A stretch of 12,307 nt of DNA from Syntrophomonas sp. (GCA_028709355.1 JAQVXF010000015.1:1-12307), one strand, 5' to 3'. Positions 6,590 to 12,307 are shown, numbered from the stretch's first letter. Notes: a model not told the origin generated them from the letters alone. Program-made: numbers and translations.

Positions 6590-8167
6590 TTGGATGTAAA
6601 GGTTTATGATGTTACCCTGCGCGATGGCGCCCAAGGCGAAGGGATATCGTTTTCGGTCGATGACAAGATCAAGATCGCCCGGAGATTGGACCGGCTCGGT
6701 ATTTCCTATATTGAGGGCGGCTGGCCGGGGAGCAATCCCAAGGATCTGGATTTCTTCCGCCAGATGAAGAACTACCAGCTTCAGTATGCCCGGCTCAGTG
6801 CCTTCAGTTCCACCCGCCGGCCGAACGTCAGCGTCAAGCACGACAACAATATTATCGCCCTGCTGGCAGCGGAGGTCCCGGTGGTGGCTATCTTCGGTAA
6901 GTCCTGGGATTTCCATGTACTGCGGGCCCTGGAGACCACCCTGGAGGAAAACCTGAACATGGTCCGGGAGACGGTGGCCTTTCTCAAGGACAAAGGCCTG
7001 GAAGTGGTATTCGATGCCGAACACTTCTTCGACGGATTCAAGCACAATCCGGACTACGCTTTGCAGGTGCTGGCGGCTGCGGCAGGAGCCGGGGCTGATT
7101 GCCTGGCCTTGTGCGACACCAATGGGGGCACTTTGCCCTGGGAACTGGCAGAAATCATCAAGGTGGTTCAGACCGAGACCAGGGTGCCACTGGGTATCCA
7201 TGCCCACAACGACTCCGGCTGCGGGGTGGCCAACTCCCTGGCAGCACTGAATATGGGTATTGTTCAGGTGCAAGGGACCATCAACAACCTGGGGGAAAGA
7301 TGCGGCAACGCCGACCTGTGTTCCATCATCCCCAACCTGGAGCTTAAGATGGACAAACGCTGTCTCCCCCCCGGCCATCTTAAGCGGTTGACCGAGGTCA
7401 GCCACTATGTGAATGAGATAGCCAACCTGCCCAGTCCCAATAACCAGCCGTTTGTGGGCTCAGGTGCTTTTGCCCATAAAGGGGGCATCCATGTCAGTGC
7501 CCTGCTGAAAGATTCGGCCACCTATGAGCACATCAACCCGGAGGAAGTGGGTAACCACCGCCGGGTGCTGGTCTCAGAACTGGCCGGCATTTCCAACCTG
7601 CTCTACAAAGCCAAGGAACTGGGCCTGGATGTCAACAGCTATGATGCCCAGACCCGGGCTGTCATCAAACAGATCAAGGAGCTGGAGAACCAAGGCTTCC
7701 AATACGAAGGGGCGGATGGTTCACTGGAATTGCTGTTGCGCAAGGCATTCGGTCAGATGGGGGATTTCTTCCAGCTGCAAAACCTGAAGATCATTCTGGA
7801 AAAGCAGGAAGACAGTGATTTCGTGGCTGAGGCCTTTATCAAGATCCAGGTAGGTGAGCAGATAGTGCACACCGCCGCTGAAGGAGATGGGCCGGTCAAC
7901 GCGTTGGATAACTCATTGCGCAAGGCCCTGACCGATATCTACCCCGAGATCAGCGGGATGCACTTGGCCGACTACAAGGTCCGGGTTCTGGATGGCAACC
8001 GGGGTACCGCCGCCCGGGTAAGAGTGCTGATAGATTCAGCCAACGAGGTGGAGCAATGGAGCACAGTGGGGGTATCGGAGAACATAATCGAGGCCTCCTG
8101 GCAGGCGCTGGTGGACAGTATAAACTACCTGCTGATGAAGACCAGGATAGCGGGAGAACAGTCATAA
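6590..8167 (+). CDS. cimA: (R)-citramalate synthase
   Basis: This enzyme condenses pyruvate and acetyl-CoA to (R)-citramalate, the entry to isoleucine via 2-oxobutyrate without threonine deaminase. The 525 residues fit the Geobacter-type citramalate synthase family. The HMGL-like barrel starts D7-V-T-L-R11-D12-G-A-Q-G-E-G and holds the metal site H204-A-H206-N-D. The GGWPGSNPKD and FGKSWDFHV segments are typical of this family and differ from LeuA. The C-terminal LeuA-type regulatory domain (about 390-515) includes AEGDGPVNALDNSLRKAL. D-V-T replaces the more common D-T-T. The TTG at 6590 puts six residues before the first motif, as in relatives, but is badly placed for the ribosome site; an ATT at 6575 would be well placed and add five residues. 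A divergent LeuA is a less likely reading. It is the last gene of the operon. Confidence 0.93.
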   Translation: MDVKVYDVTLRDGAQGEGISFSVDDKIKIARRLDRLGISYIEGGWPGSNPKDLDFFRQMKNYQLQYARLSAFSSTRRPNVSVKHDNNIIALLAAEVPVVAIFGKSWDFHVLRALETTLEENLNMVRETVAFLKDKGLEVVFDAEHFFDGFKHNPDYALQVLAAAAGAGADCLALCDTNGGTLPWELAEIIKVVQTETRVPLGIHAHNDSGCGVANSLAALNMGIVQVQGTINNLGERCGNADLCSIIPNLELKMDKRCLPPGHLKRLTEVSHYVNEIANLPSPNNQPFVGSGAFAHKGGIHVSALLKDSATYEHINPEEVGNHRRVLVSELAGISNLLYKAKELGLDVNSYDAQTRAVIKQIKELENQGFQYEGADGSLELLLRKAFGQMGDFFQLQNLKIILEKQEDSDFVAEAFIKIQVGEQIVHTAAEGDGPVNALDNSLRKALTDIYPEISGMHLADYKVRVLDGNRGTAARVRVLIDSANEVEQWSTVGVSENIIEASWQALVDSINYLLMKTRIAGEQS

Positions 8168-8220
8168 ATCAATGAAGCGGCAGGAACCTTATCCGCTCGT
8201 GCCTGTCTGCAGGGGAGTGA

Positions 8221-8411
8221 GCACCCTCTCGGGAAACCAACCGGAGCCTTGGAGCCCTGGCCAGAACTCAGTTTGGCCGGGGCTCAGCATTTGGAGGGAT
8301 CCAAATGGCTGGGTGTGATTGACCTCACCTGCGCCCGCCGCCTGATTAGGTCCCCAGCCCCGCTTTGGGCACATAGGCGGAACGGGTGGAAGCGGACCCG
8401 GTGGGAGCGAG
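8221..8411 (+). ncRNA. Candidate structured RNA with four end-to-end hairpins
   Basis: Segments seen by eye: 8252-8263 pairs with 8274-8285 (12 bp, one G-U); 8289-8295 with 8300-8306 (7 perfect bp closed by a GGGA tetraloop of GNRA type); 8307-8313 with 8353-8359 plus 8321-8325 with 8348-8352 (12 bp with a one-sided 7-base bulge); 8360-8365 with 8390-8395 (6 bp). A closing helix is possible between 8226-8233 and 8397-8407 (8 bp, one G-U, 3-base bulge). The four hairpins follow one another with 0-3 bases between. I do not recognise it as tmRNA, RNase P, SRP RNA, 6S or a riboswitch known to me. Strand and expression are not shown by the sequence; it could be a 3' UTR of the operon or a separate RNA, or GC-rich chance pairing. 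Confidence 0.35.
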
Positions 8412-8469
8412 TTATGGGGCGGACAGGGGATGGGTGCGGCAACCTGATGGAAAAGGCTGGGAAAATAGT

Positions 8470-8498
8470 TGCCAGTTTTCACAATATTTTGCTAAAGT
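8470..8498 (+). promoter_or_regulatory. Probable sigma-A promoter of the nucleotidyltransferase gene
   Basis: TTGCCA (8470-8475), 17 bases, TAAAGT (8493-8498): each box matches four or five of six consensus bases at ideal spacing, in the only AT-rich part of the gap. The start of transcription would fall near 8505, about 15 bases before the ATG. An inverted repeat GGCAAC (8438-8443) / GTTGCC (8468-8473) covers the -35 box, and the 10-base palindrome AAGTTAACTT (8495-8504) covers the -10 box. Confidence 0.45.
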
Positions 8499-8519
8499 TA
8501 ACTTCGAGGTGAGGAATTT

Positions 8520-9512
8520 ATGAAAGCGATGATAATGGCGGCCGGGGTAGGGTCCAGATTGATGCCCATGACCTCCTCCGTGCCCAAGCCCATGATCCCT
8601 ATGGCTAACCGGCCTTTGATGGATAATACAGTGCGGCTCCTGGCCCGGCATGGCTGCACCGAACTGATCGCCAATCTCCATTACCATGGCGACCAGATCA
8701 GCAGCTATTTCGGTGACGGCAGCCGATTCGGAGTAGCGATGCATTACTCCCCGGAAGCGGAACTGCTGGGTACGGCGGGGGGAGTCAAAAACTGTGCCTG
8801 GTTCCTGGACGAGACCTTCGTGATCGTCAGCGGGGACGCCCTGACCGACATCGACCTGACCTGGTTGGTGGAGGCTCACCGTCGCCATGGAGCACTGGCC
8901 ACAGTGGCTTTGAAGGAAGTCCCCGATGTGGAACATTTTGGCATCGTCATCACGGGTGAGGACGAACGCATTCGCAGTTTCCAGGAGAAGCCCCGCCCCG
9001 CCGAAGCCCTCAGCCGGGTGGCCAATACCGGCATCTATGTTTTTGAGCCGGAGGTGTTTGATTACATACCGGAGGGATTTTATGATTTCGGCAAGCAGTT
9101 GTTTCCCCGGCTGGTGGAGATGGGCAGTCCCTTCTTCGGGGTAACCATGGCGGATTACTGGTGCGATGTGGGCAATTTAGAGACCTATCGCCAAGCCCAC
9201 GCCGACATATTGGCGGGGAAAGTGCGGGCCGCCCAGGAAGGCCGCTTGCTAGTCAATACCCCCCAGCAGCAGGTGCTGCTGGGGGAGGGAACCGAGCTGG
9301 GAGATGGGGTGATGTTTACCGGCAGCGTAGTCATCGGTCCCGGATGCCGGATCGGAGATGGGGCCGCCCTCAGCGACGCGGTCATCTGGGCCAACACCAG
9401 CATCGGCCCTGGAGCCTCTGTCCGGGAATCGGTGGTGGGGGCCAACTGCCAGATCCGCCCCGGTTGTCGAGTGGACCCCGGTTCGGCGGTGGCTAGCGGT
9501 ACTGAGCTGTGA
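8520..9512 (+). CDS. Sugar-1-phosphate nucleotidyltransferase (mannose-1-phosphate guanylyltransferase-like)
   Basis: This is a 330-residue NDP-sugar pyrophosphorylase: it couples a nucleoside triphosphate to a sugar-1-phosphate for cell-surface polysaccharide or glycan precursors. The N-terminal NTP-transferase domain (about 1-230) has the signature G9-V-G-S-R13-L-M-P-M-T...P-K23-P-M, a GTAGGVKN segment, GDALTDID at 105-112 with the metal-binding Asp106, FQEKP, and ANTGIYVFEP. The DYWCDVGNLETYRQAH end is typical of the GDP-mannose pyrophosphorylase-like branch. About residues 245-330 are left-handed beta-helix hexapeptide repeats (IGPGCRIGDGA, IGPGASVRES). Met15 stands where most relatives have Arg (R-L-R-P). 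No phosphomannomutase domain is attached, unlike the long fusions in some Clostridia. Nucleotide and sugar specificity cannot be read with certainty; glucose-1-phosphate thymidylyl- or uridylyltransferase are alternatives. Confidence 0.85.
   Translation: MKAMIMAAGVGSRLMPMTSSVPKPMIPMANRPLMDNTVRLLARHGCTELIANLHYHGDQISSYFGDGSRFGVAMHYSPEAELLGTAGGVKNCAWFLDETFVIVSGDALTDIDLTWLVEAHRRHGALATVALKEVPDVEHFGIVITGEDERIRSFQEKPRPAEALSRVANTGIYVFEPEVFDYIPEGFYDFGKQLFPRLVEMGSPFFGVTMADYWCDVGNLETYRQAHADILAGKVRAAQEGRLLVNTPQQQVLLGEGTELGDGVMFTGSVVIGPGCRIGDGAALSDAVIWANTSIGPGASVRESVVGANCQIRPGCRVDPGSAVASGTEL
9260..9285. repeat. Perfect 11-bp inverted repeat inside the nucleotidyltransferase gene
   Basis: Positions 9260-9270 are exactly complementary to 9275-9285 with only AGGT between, making a very stable potential hairpin in DNA or mRNA. 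It encodes the P-Q-Q-Q-V-L-L-G stretch at the junction between the catalytic domain and the beta-helix. It may be chance in a GC-rich gene. Confidence 0.6.
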
Positions 9513-9529
9513 TCCTCGCATTGCGAGGA
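9513..9529. repeat. 7-bp hairpin directly after the nucleotidyltransferase stop
   Basis: TCCTCGC (9513-9519) and GCGAGGA (9523-9529) flank ATT. The stem is tight and starts at the base after the stop codon, but no T-run follows, so it is not a standard intrinsic terminator. It may protect the mRNA end or act with the stronger terminator at 9745-9780. Confidence 0.4.
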
Positions 9530-9602
9530 GAAACTCGTTCCCGGGGTAGAAAGCTGGGACTCATAAGCAGTACGGCGAGTCGGGCGGGGACATAATGGTC
9601 CG

Positions 9603-9717
9603 GGGGCAACAAGTGGGGTGGCGGGAATAGTAATGACTATAGTTGCGGCGTATCTCAGCTTGGGCCTGAGCATACTCGGCAGTTGCCCCAGTCGATGCCA
9701 GCCTGCCGAGAACATGC
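9603..9717 (+). other. Non-coding segment with possible pseudoknot
   Basis: Within the 302-base gap 9513-9814 there is no convincing gene. GGGGCAAC (9603-9610) is exactly complementary to GTTGCCCC (9682-9689). CTCGGCAG (9675-9682) is exactly complementary to CTGCCGAG (9703-9710), extended by GCAT (9670-9673) with ATGC (9714-9717). Taken together, with one shared base, these would form an H-type pseudoknot. Two small hairpins lie inside the first loop: 9627-9631 with 9636-9640, and 9654-9658 with 9666-9670. Function and strand are unknown. Confidence 0.3.
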
Positions 9718-9744
9718 CATAACGAGTGGTTTGCCGGAAAAGCC

Positions 9745-9780
9745 AAAAGGAGTAAAGAGATCAACTCTCTACTCCTTTTT
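9745..9780. terminator. Bidirectional intrinsic terminator between convergent genes
   Basis: AAAAGGAGTA (9745-9754) pairs with TACTCCTTTT (9770-9779), continued after one A-C mismatch by AGAG (9756-9759) with CTCT (9765-9768), with a 5-base loop. On the + strand a T5 run (9776-9780) ends the nucleotidyltransferase transcript; read from the minus strand the A4 run gives U4, so it also serves the gene ending at 9815. Confidence 0.88.
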
Positions 9781-9814
9781 GATTATCGTCGGGGTATCGA
9801 TGTGCATTTGGACT

Positions 9815-10426
9815 TTATTCGCCTGCTTCTGTTTCTGCGGCGGGTGGTTCCAATAGAGTGGCGAAGCCTTCGTCCAGGTCTTCGATAGCGAAGTTTTTGA
9901 CCTCCTCCATGAGACTGTCATCGAGGGGGCTCATGTTGAATATCCGGAATTGCCCCTTTTCATTGATCAGCAAAGCCGCTTCGCGGCTGGTGGGCTGCCC
10001 CTGCTCCAAGAAGTCATAGACCACTAGAGCACTGTTGGTGCCGATCTTGGTGTATTCCTCCAATATCTTGATTTCCAGGCCTTCAGGCAATTCATTGTCA
10101 GCCTCGATCTCAGCAATGACTGTGGCAATCTCTTTTTCTATCTGGCTGCGGGCGGCCAGCAACTCAGCCGGGGTCTGGTCCTGATGCTCGGGCAGGAAGC
10201 GTACCGACCAGAAGACGCTGAGGTTGGAGGCCACTGCATTGTAATCCTTGGTGAAATAGCCCTGGTAAAAATTATTGACCGTCTTCTCCGGTGCCGGTTT
10301 GTCCATGAAGGCCGCATATGAGTACATCCCGGCCAGCAAAAGCACGATGACCACCAGCAGGAACCTGGGCACCCGAGGCGGTCCGACAGCAACCTGGGCC
10401 GCATGGTTCTCATGTGAATTAGACAA
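9815..10426 (-). CDS. Membrane-anchored protein of unknown function
   Basis: I do not recognise this 203-residue protein. A short hydrophilic N-terminus of 21 residues is followed by one strongly hydrophobic segment (about 22-41, LLVVIVLLLAGMYSYAAF) without a cleavage-site pattern that I would trust, so an N-anchored protein with an outside domain is likely. The next part (about 45-75, TVNNFYQGYFTKDYNAVASNL) resembles the first helices of small NTF2-like extracellular domains, which is only a suggestion. A charged helical segment (about 90-115) and a probable beta-rich part (LVVYDFLEQ, EAALLINEKGQFRIFNM) follow, and the tail is acidic. The start is TTG at 10426: an in-frame stop lies directly upstream, and a GGGGGT stretch about 8 bases before it could bind the ribosome. 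It is convergent with the nucleotidyltransferase gene and divergent from the flavoprotein gene. Confidence 0.75.
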   Translation of the reverse strand: MSNSHENHAAQVAVGPPRVPRFLLVVIVLLLAGMYSYAAFMDKPAPEKTVNNFYQGYFTKDYNAVASNLSVFWSVRFLPEHQDQTPAELLAARSQIEKEIATVIAEIEADNELPEGLEIKILEEYTKIGTNSALVVYDFLEQGQPTSREAALLINEKGQFRIFNMSPLDDSLMEEVKNFAIEDLDEGFATLLEPPAAETEAGE

Positions 10427-10440
10427 TTACCTATACCCCC

Positions 10441-10490
10441 GTTTCTTTGTAATGAGATGTTTACAATATAATAGAATACGCATAACATTT
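10441..10490. promoter_or_regulatory. AT-rich divergent promoter region
   Basis: On the + strand TTTACA (10460-10465, five of six) is followed after 17 bases by TAACAT (10483-10488, four of six); a perfect TATAAT also occurs at 10467-10472, without a good -35 box. The same AT-rich stretch gives TATTAT on the minus strand (10468-10473). It lies between the minus-strand gene starting at 10426 and the flavoprotein gene starting at 10605, so it probably drives both. Which boxes are used cannot be decided by eye. Between 10490 and the flavoprotein start I see only a 5-bp hairpin (GGGCT 10556-10560, AGCCC 10564-10568). Confidence 0.4.
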
Positions 10491-10604
10491 TAATCCATCG
10501 GCTCCAATTATACAAATGGTCGGGGCGGATATGGATGGATGAACAGGACTGCCAAGGGCTGTGAGCCCAAAACCATGATATAACGCAGCGGGAGGACAAC
10601 AAGG

Positions 10605-11846
10605 GTGAAAGAAGTGGTAGTGATAGGGGCTGGTCCGGCCGGGATGATGGCGGCCATAACCGCCGCCGCGGCGGGGGGCCGGGTCACGGTACTGGAGAAA
10701 AAGGACAAAGTTGGGCGCAAGCTCAATATAACCGGCAAGGGACGCTGTAACCTGACGGCAGCCGTGGATCAGGCCGGTTTGATCAAGGGGATGCCCGGCA
10801 ATGGACGGTTCCTGTACAGCGCTTTCCATGAGTTTTCCAATCAGGATTTGATCGAGTTTTTTGCCCGGCACGGGCTCCCGGTAAAAGTGGAGCGGGGGCA
10901 ACGGGTATTCCCGCAGTCAGATGATGCCGGCCAGGTGGTGGCGGTCCTGCAACAGGCTATGCAGGAGGCTGGGGTCAAAATCATCACCGCTTGCGAGGTA
11001 CTGGGATTGCAATTGGAGGGGGGCAGGGTGACTGGGGTGGAGAGTCGTCGGGGGACTGTCGCCGCTACCGCGGTTATCATCGCCACCGGGGGCCTGTCTT
11101 ACCCGGGCACCGGCTCCACCGGGGATGGTTACGGCTGGGCCCGGGCAGTCGGCCACCACATAATAGAACCACGGCCGGGTTTGGTGCCGTTGGTGACCGC
11201 CGAAGCATGGGTCCGGGAGCTGCAGGGGCTGGCCTTGAAGAACACCCGGGCGGTTTCCTTCGATGCCCAGGGCCGGAAGATTAATGAGGATTTCGGAGAG
11301 CTGCTGTTCACCCATTTCGGCTTGTCGGGACCGATCATCCTGTCCATGAGCCGGGACATAGCCCAGTATATCTACCGGGCTGGCCGGGAGGTGCGGTTGG
11401 AACTGGACCTCAAACCAGCCTTGAGCGAGGAGAAATTGGATGAACGACTGCAGCGGGATCTCAACCAGCAGTCGCGCAAGATGTTTAAGAACGCCCTGGC
11501 CGATCTGCTGCCGGCCAAGATGATCCCGGTCATGGTCAATCTGAGCGGTATCGACCCGGCCAAACCCTGCCACCAGGTGAGCCGGGGGGAGCGGTTGGCC
11601 CTGGGACAGCTGTTCAAACACCTGCCCCTGACCATCACCGGGACCAGGCCTATAGCCGAAGCGATCGTGACCGCCGGGGGAGTAACCGTCAAGGAAGTCG
11701 ATCCCCGAACCATGCAGTCCAAACTGGTGCCGGGACTTTTCTTCGCCGGTGAAATCCTGGATGTGGACGGCTATACCGGAGGCTACAATCTGCAAGCCTG
11801 TTTCTCCACCGGATACATTGCCGGCAAGTCGGCCGCCCAGGTTTAG
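10605..11846 (+). CDS. FAD/NAD(P)-dependent oxidoreductase of the HI0933/BaiN family
   Basis: This is a full-length 413-residue flavoprotein of the HI0933-like (YhiN/BaiN/RdsA) family. Members have been linked to quite different reactions, so the substrate here cannot be named. The FAD-binding Rossmann motif is G8-A-G10-P-A-G13, with Glu31 at the end of the second strand (VTVLEKKDKVGRK), where ribose is bound. The family signatures are GRKLNITGKGRCN at 37-49, IATGGLSYPGTGSTGDGYG in the middle, and GEILDVDGYTGGYNLQ with ACFSTGY near the C-terminus. No signal peptide or membrane segment is seen, so it is cytoplasmic. The GTG start at 10605 is 9 bases after GGAGG (10591-10595) and places the Rossmann strand right at the N-terminus, as expected. 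It appears to be transcribed alone or with little downstream. Confidence 0.93.
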   Translation: MKEVVVIGAGPAGMMAAITAAAAGGRVTVLEKKDKVGRKLNITGKGRCNLTAAVDQAGLIKGMPGNGRFLYSAFHEFSNQDLIEFFARHGLPVKVERGQRVFPQSDDAGQVVAVLQQAMQEAGVKIITACEVLGLQLEGGRVTGVESRRGTVAATAVIIATGGLSYPGTGSTGDGYGWARAVGHHIIEPRPGLVPLVTAEAWVRELQGLALKNTRAVSFDAQGRKINEDFGELLFTHFGLSGPIILSMSRDIAQYIYRAGREVRLELDLKPALSEEKLDERLQRDLNQQSRKMFKNALADLLPAKMIPVMVNLSGIDPAKPCHQVSRGERLALGQLFKHLPLTITGTRPIAEAIVTAGGVTVKEVDPRTMQSKLVPGLFFAGEILDVDGYTGGYNLQACFSTGYIAGKSAAQV

Positions 11847-11858
11847 GGAAGTGCCGAG

Positions 11859-11879
11859 CGGCCCCAATGACTGGGGTCG
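11859..11879 (+). terminator. Weak hairpin after the flavoprotein gene
   Basis: CGGCCCCA (11859-11866) pairs with TGGGGTCG (11872-11879) using one G-U, around a 5-base loop, 13 bases after the stop. There is no T-run after it, so it is at best an imperfect terminator. Confidence 0.3.
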
Positions 11880-11906
11880 GTCGGAATAGCCGGCTTCAGC
11901 GGTGCG

Positions 11907-11935
11907 TTGACGGTCCACCCCATTTCTGCTATGAT
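11907..11935 (+). promoter_or_regulatory. Strong sigma-A-type promoter before the MoxR ATPase gene
   Basis: TTGACG (11907-11912) and TATGAT (11930-11935) each match five of six consensus bases with exactly 17 bases between. Transcription should start near 11942, giving a leader of about 38 bases that contains the AGGAGGA ribosome site at 11964-11970. Confidence 0.7.
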
Positions 11936-11979
11936 TCATCTTGGTGAATTACGGGCAGAGAACAGGAGGAATCGTTAGT

Positions 11980-12307
11980 ATGTCTACAAAATTGACCCTT
12001 TACAAGGGTTCAGCCCAATATATCGTCAGCGATGAGCTGCGCAACAGCGTCAACATCGCCATCGCCTTGGGTAAACCGCTATTGATCAAGGGCGAGCCCG
12101 GGACCGGTAAGACCATGTTGGCTCAAAGTATCGCCGAAGCCCTGGACAAAAGACTGATCATCTGGAACATCAAATCTACTACCAAAGCCCAAGAGGGCCT
12201 CTATGTCTACGATACCGTCCAGAGGTTGTATGACAGCCAGTTCAAGGACCACGACGTTGCCAATATCAAGCAGTATATCAAGATCGGCAAGCTGGGCGAG
12301 GCCTTCC
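11980..12307 (+). CDS. MoxR-type AAA ATPase, N-terminal part
   Basis: The first 109 codons of a AAA+ ATPase run off the window end. The Walker A motif G38-E-P-G-T-G-K44-T45 is preceded by the helix SVNIAIALGKPLLIKG and followed by MLAQSIAEALDKRLI. The TTKAQEGLYVYDTVQRLYDSQ and KIGKLGEAF segments are typical of the MoxR/dynein-related (AAA_5) branch. Such proteins usually act as chaperone-like activators together with a von Willebrand A-domain protein encoded next door; that partner, if present, is beyond the window. The ATG at 11980 follows AGGAGG by 10 bases. The Walker B and sensor regions cannot be seen, so completeness is unknown. Confidence 0.9.
   Translation, partial: MSTKLTLYKGSAQYIVSDELRNSVNIAIALGKPLLIKGEPGTGKTMLAQSIAEALDKRLIIWNIKSTTKAQEGLYVYDTVQRLYDSQFKDHDVANIKQYIKIGKLGEAF

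Larger units (their letters stand above)
8168..8519. other. 352-base intergenic region between cimA and the nucleotidyltransferase gene
   Basis: No believable coding sequence is seen on either strand. The first 240 bases are GC-rich and full of complementary segments (listed separately as a candidate structured RNA), the last 60 bases are AT-rich and contain a probable promoter, a palindrome and the ribosome site AGGTGAGG of the next gene. No hairpin followed by a T-run is present, so the end of the ilv-leu-cimA transcript is not marked by a standard intrinsic terminator. Confidence 0.8.

Noticed and set aside
8431..8450. A CGGCAACC stretch that recalls the core of the SAM-I riboswitch
   Set aside because: The other conserved parts of that riboswitch (the kink-turn and GATGAAACC segment) are missing, and the next gene has no link to methionine.
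8189..8512. Short open frames on both strands in the cimA downstream gap
   Set aside because: They are rich in Pro, Gly, Arg and Trp as expected from GC-rich non-coding DNA, lack ribosome sites and have no motif.
9561..9764. A 67-codon minus-strand frame in the gap after the nucleotidyltransferase gene
   Set aside because: Its start codon lies in the loop of the terminator and there is no ribosome site; the translation resembles no family I know.
10917..11939. A 340-codon open frame on the minus strand opposite the flavoprotein gene
   Set aside because: The + strand reading is a complete HI0933-type protein; the opposite frame is low-complexity without motifs.

Overview
The window (about 12.3 kb, GC-rich, strong GGAGG-type ribosome sites, very short intergenic gaps in the first 8 kb) looks like a chromosomal piece of an anaerobic Gram-positive bacterium, most likely a member of the Clostridia (Bacillota). 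The reasons are the gene order ilvB-ilvN-ilvC-leuA-leuC-leuD-leuB-cimA, a citramalate route to isoleucine, the short (about 419 + 162 residue) form of isopropylmalate isomerase, and sigma-A-like promoters. The genus cannot be fixed from sequence reading alone.

Positions 1-8167 are one branched-chain amino acid operon on the + strand, entered in the middle of ilvB. IlvB/IlvN (acetohydroxyacid synthase) and IlvC (ketol-acid reductoisomerase) serve valine, leucine and isoleucine; LeuA starts the leucine branch; CimA makes (R)-citramalate from pyruvate and acetyl-CoA. LeuCD and LeuB then process both isopropylmalate (leucine) and citramalate/methylmalate (giving 2-oxobutyrate for isoleucine without threonine deaminase). 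The reductoisomerase carries a cofactor loop that predicts NADH rather than NADPH use, which would let LeuB and IlvC recycle the same NAD(H) pool.

Positions 8168-8519 are a 352-base gap with unusually dense, end-to-end complementary segments (a candidate multibranched RNA), followed by a probable promoter and a palindrome just ahead of a sugar-1-phosphate nucleotidyltransferase (8520-9512). Positions 9513-9814 are a second non-coding stretch with a possible pseudoknot and a clear bidirectional terminator separating the nucleotidyltransferase from a convergent minus-strand gene for a small membrane-anchored protein of unknown function (9815-10426).

Positions 10427-10604 form an AT-rich divergent promoter region. 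A complete HI0933/BaiN-type flavoprotein (10605-11846) follows, then a well-formed sigma-A-type promoter and the first 109 codons of a MoxR-type AAA ATPase that runs off the window end.

The most noteworthy items are the predicted natural NADH-dependent IlvC, the two structured non-coding segments, and the unusual start of cimA. No mobile element, CRISPR array, rRNA or tRNA was seen.
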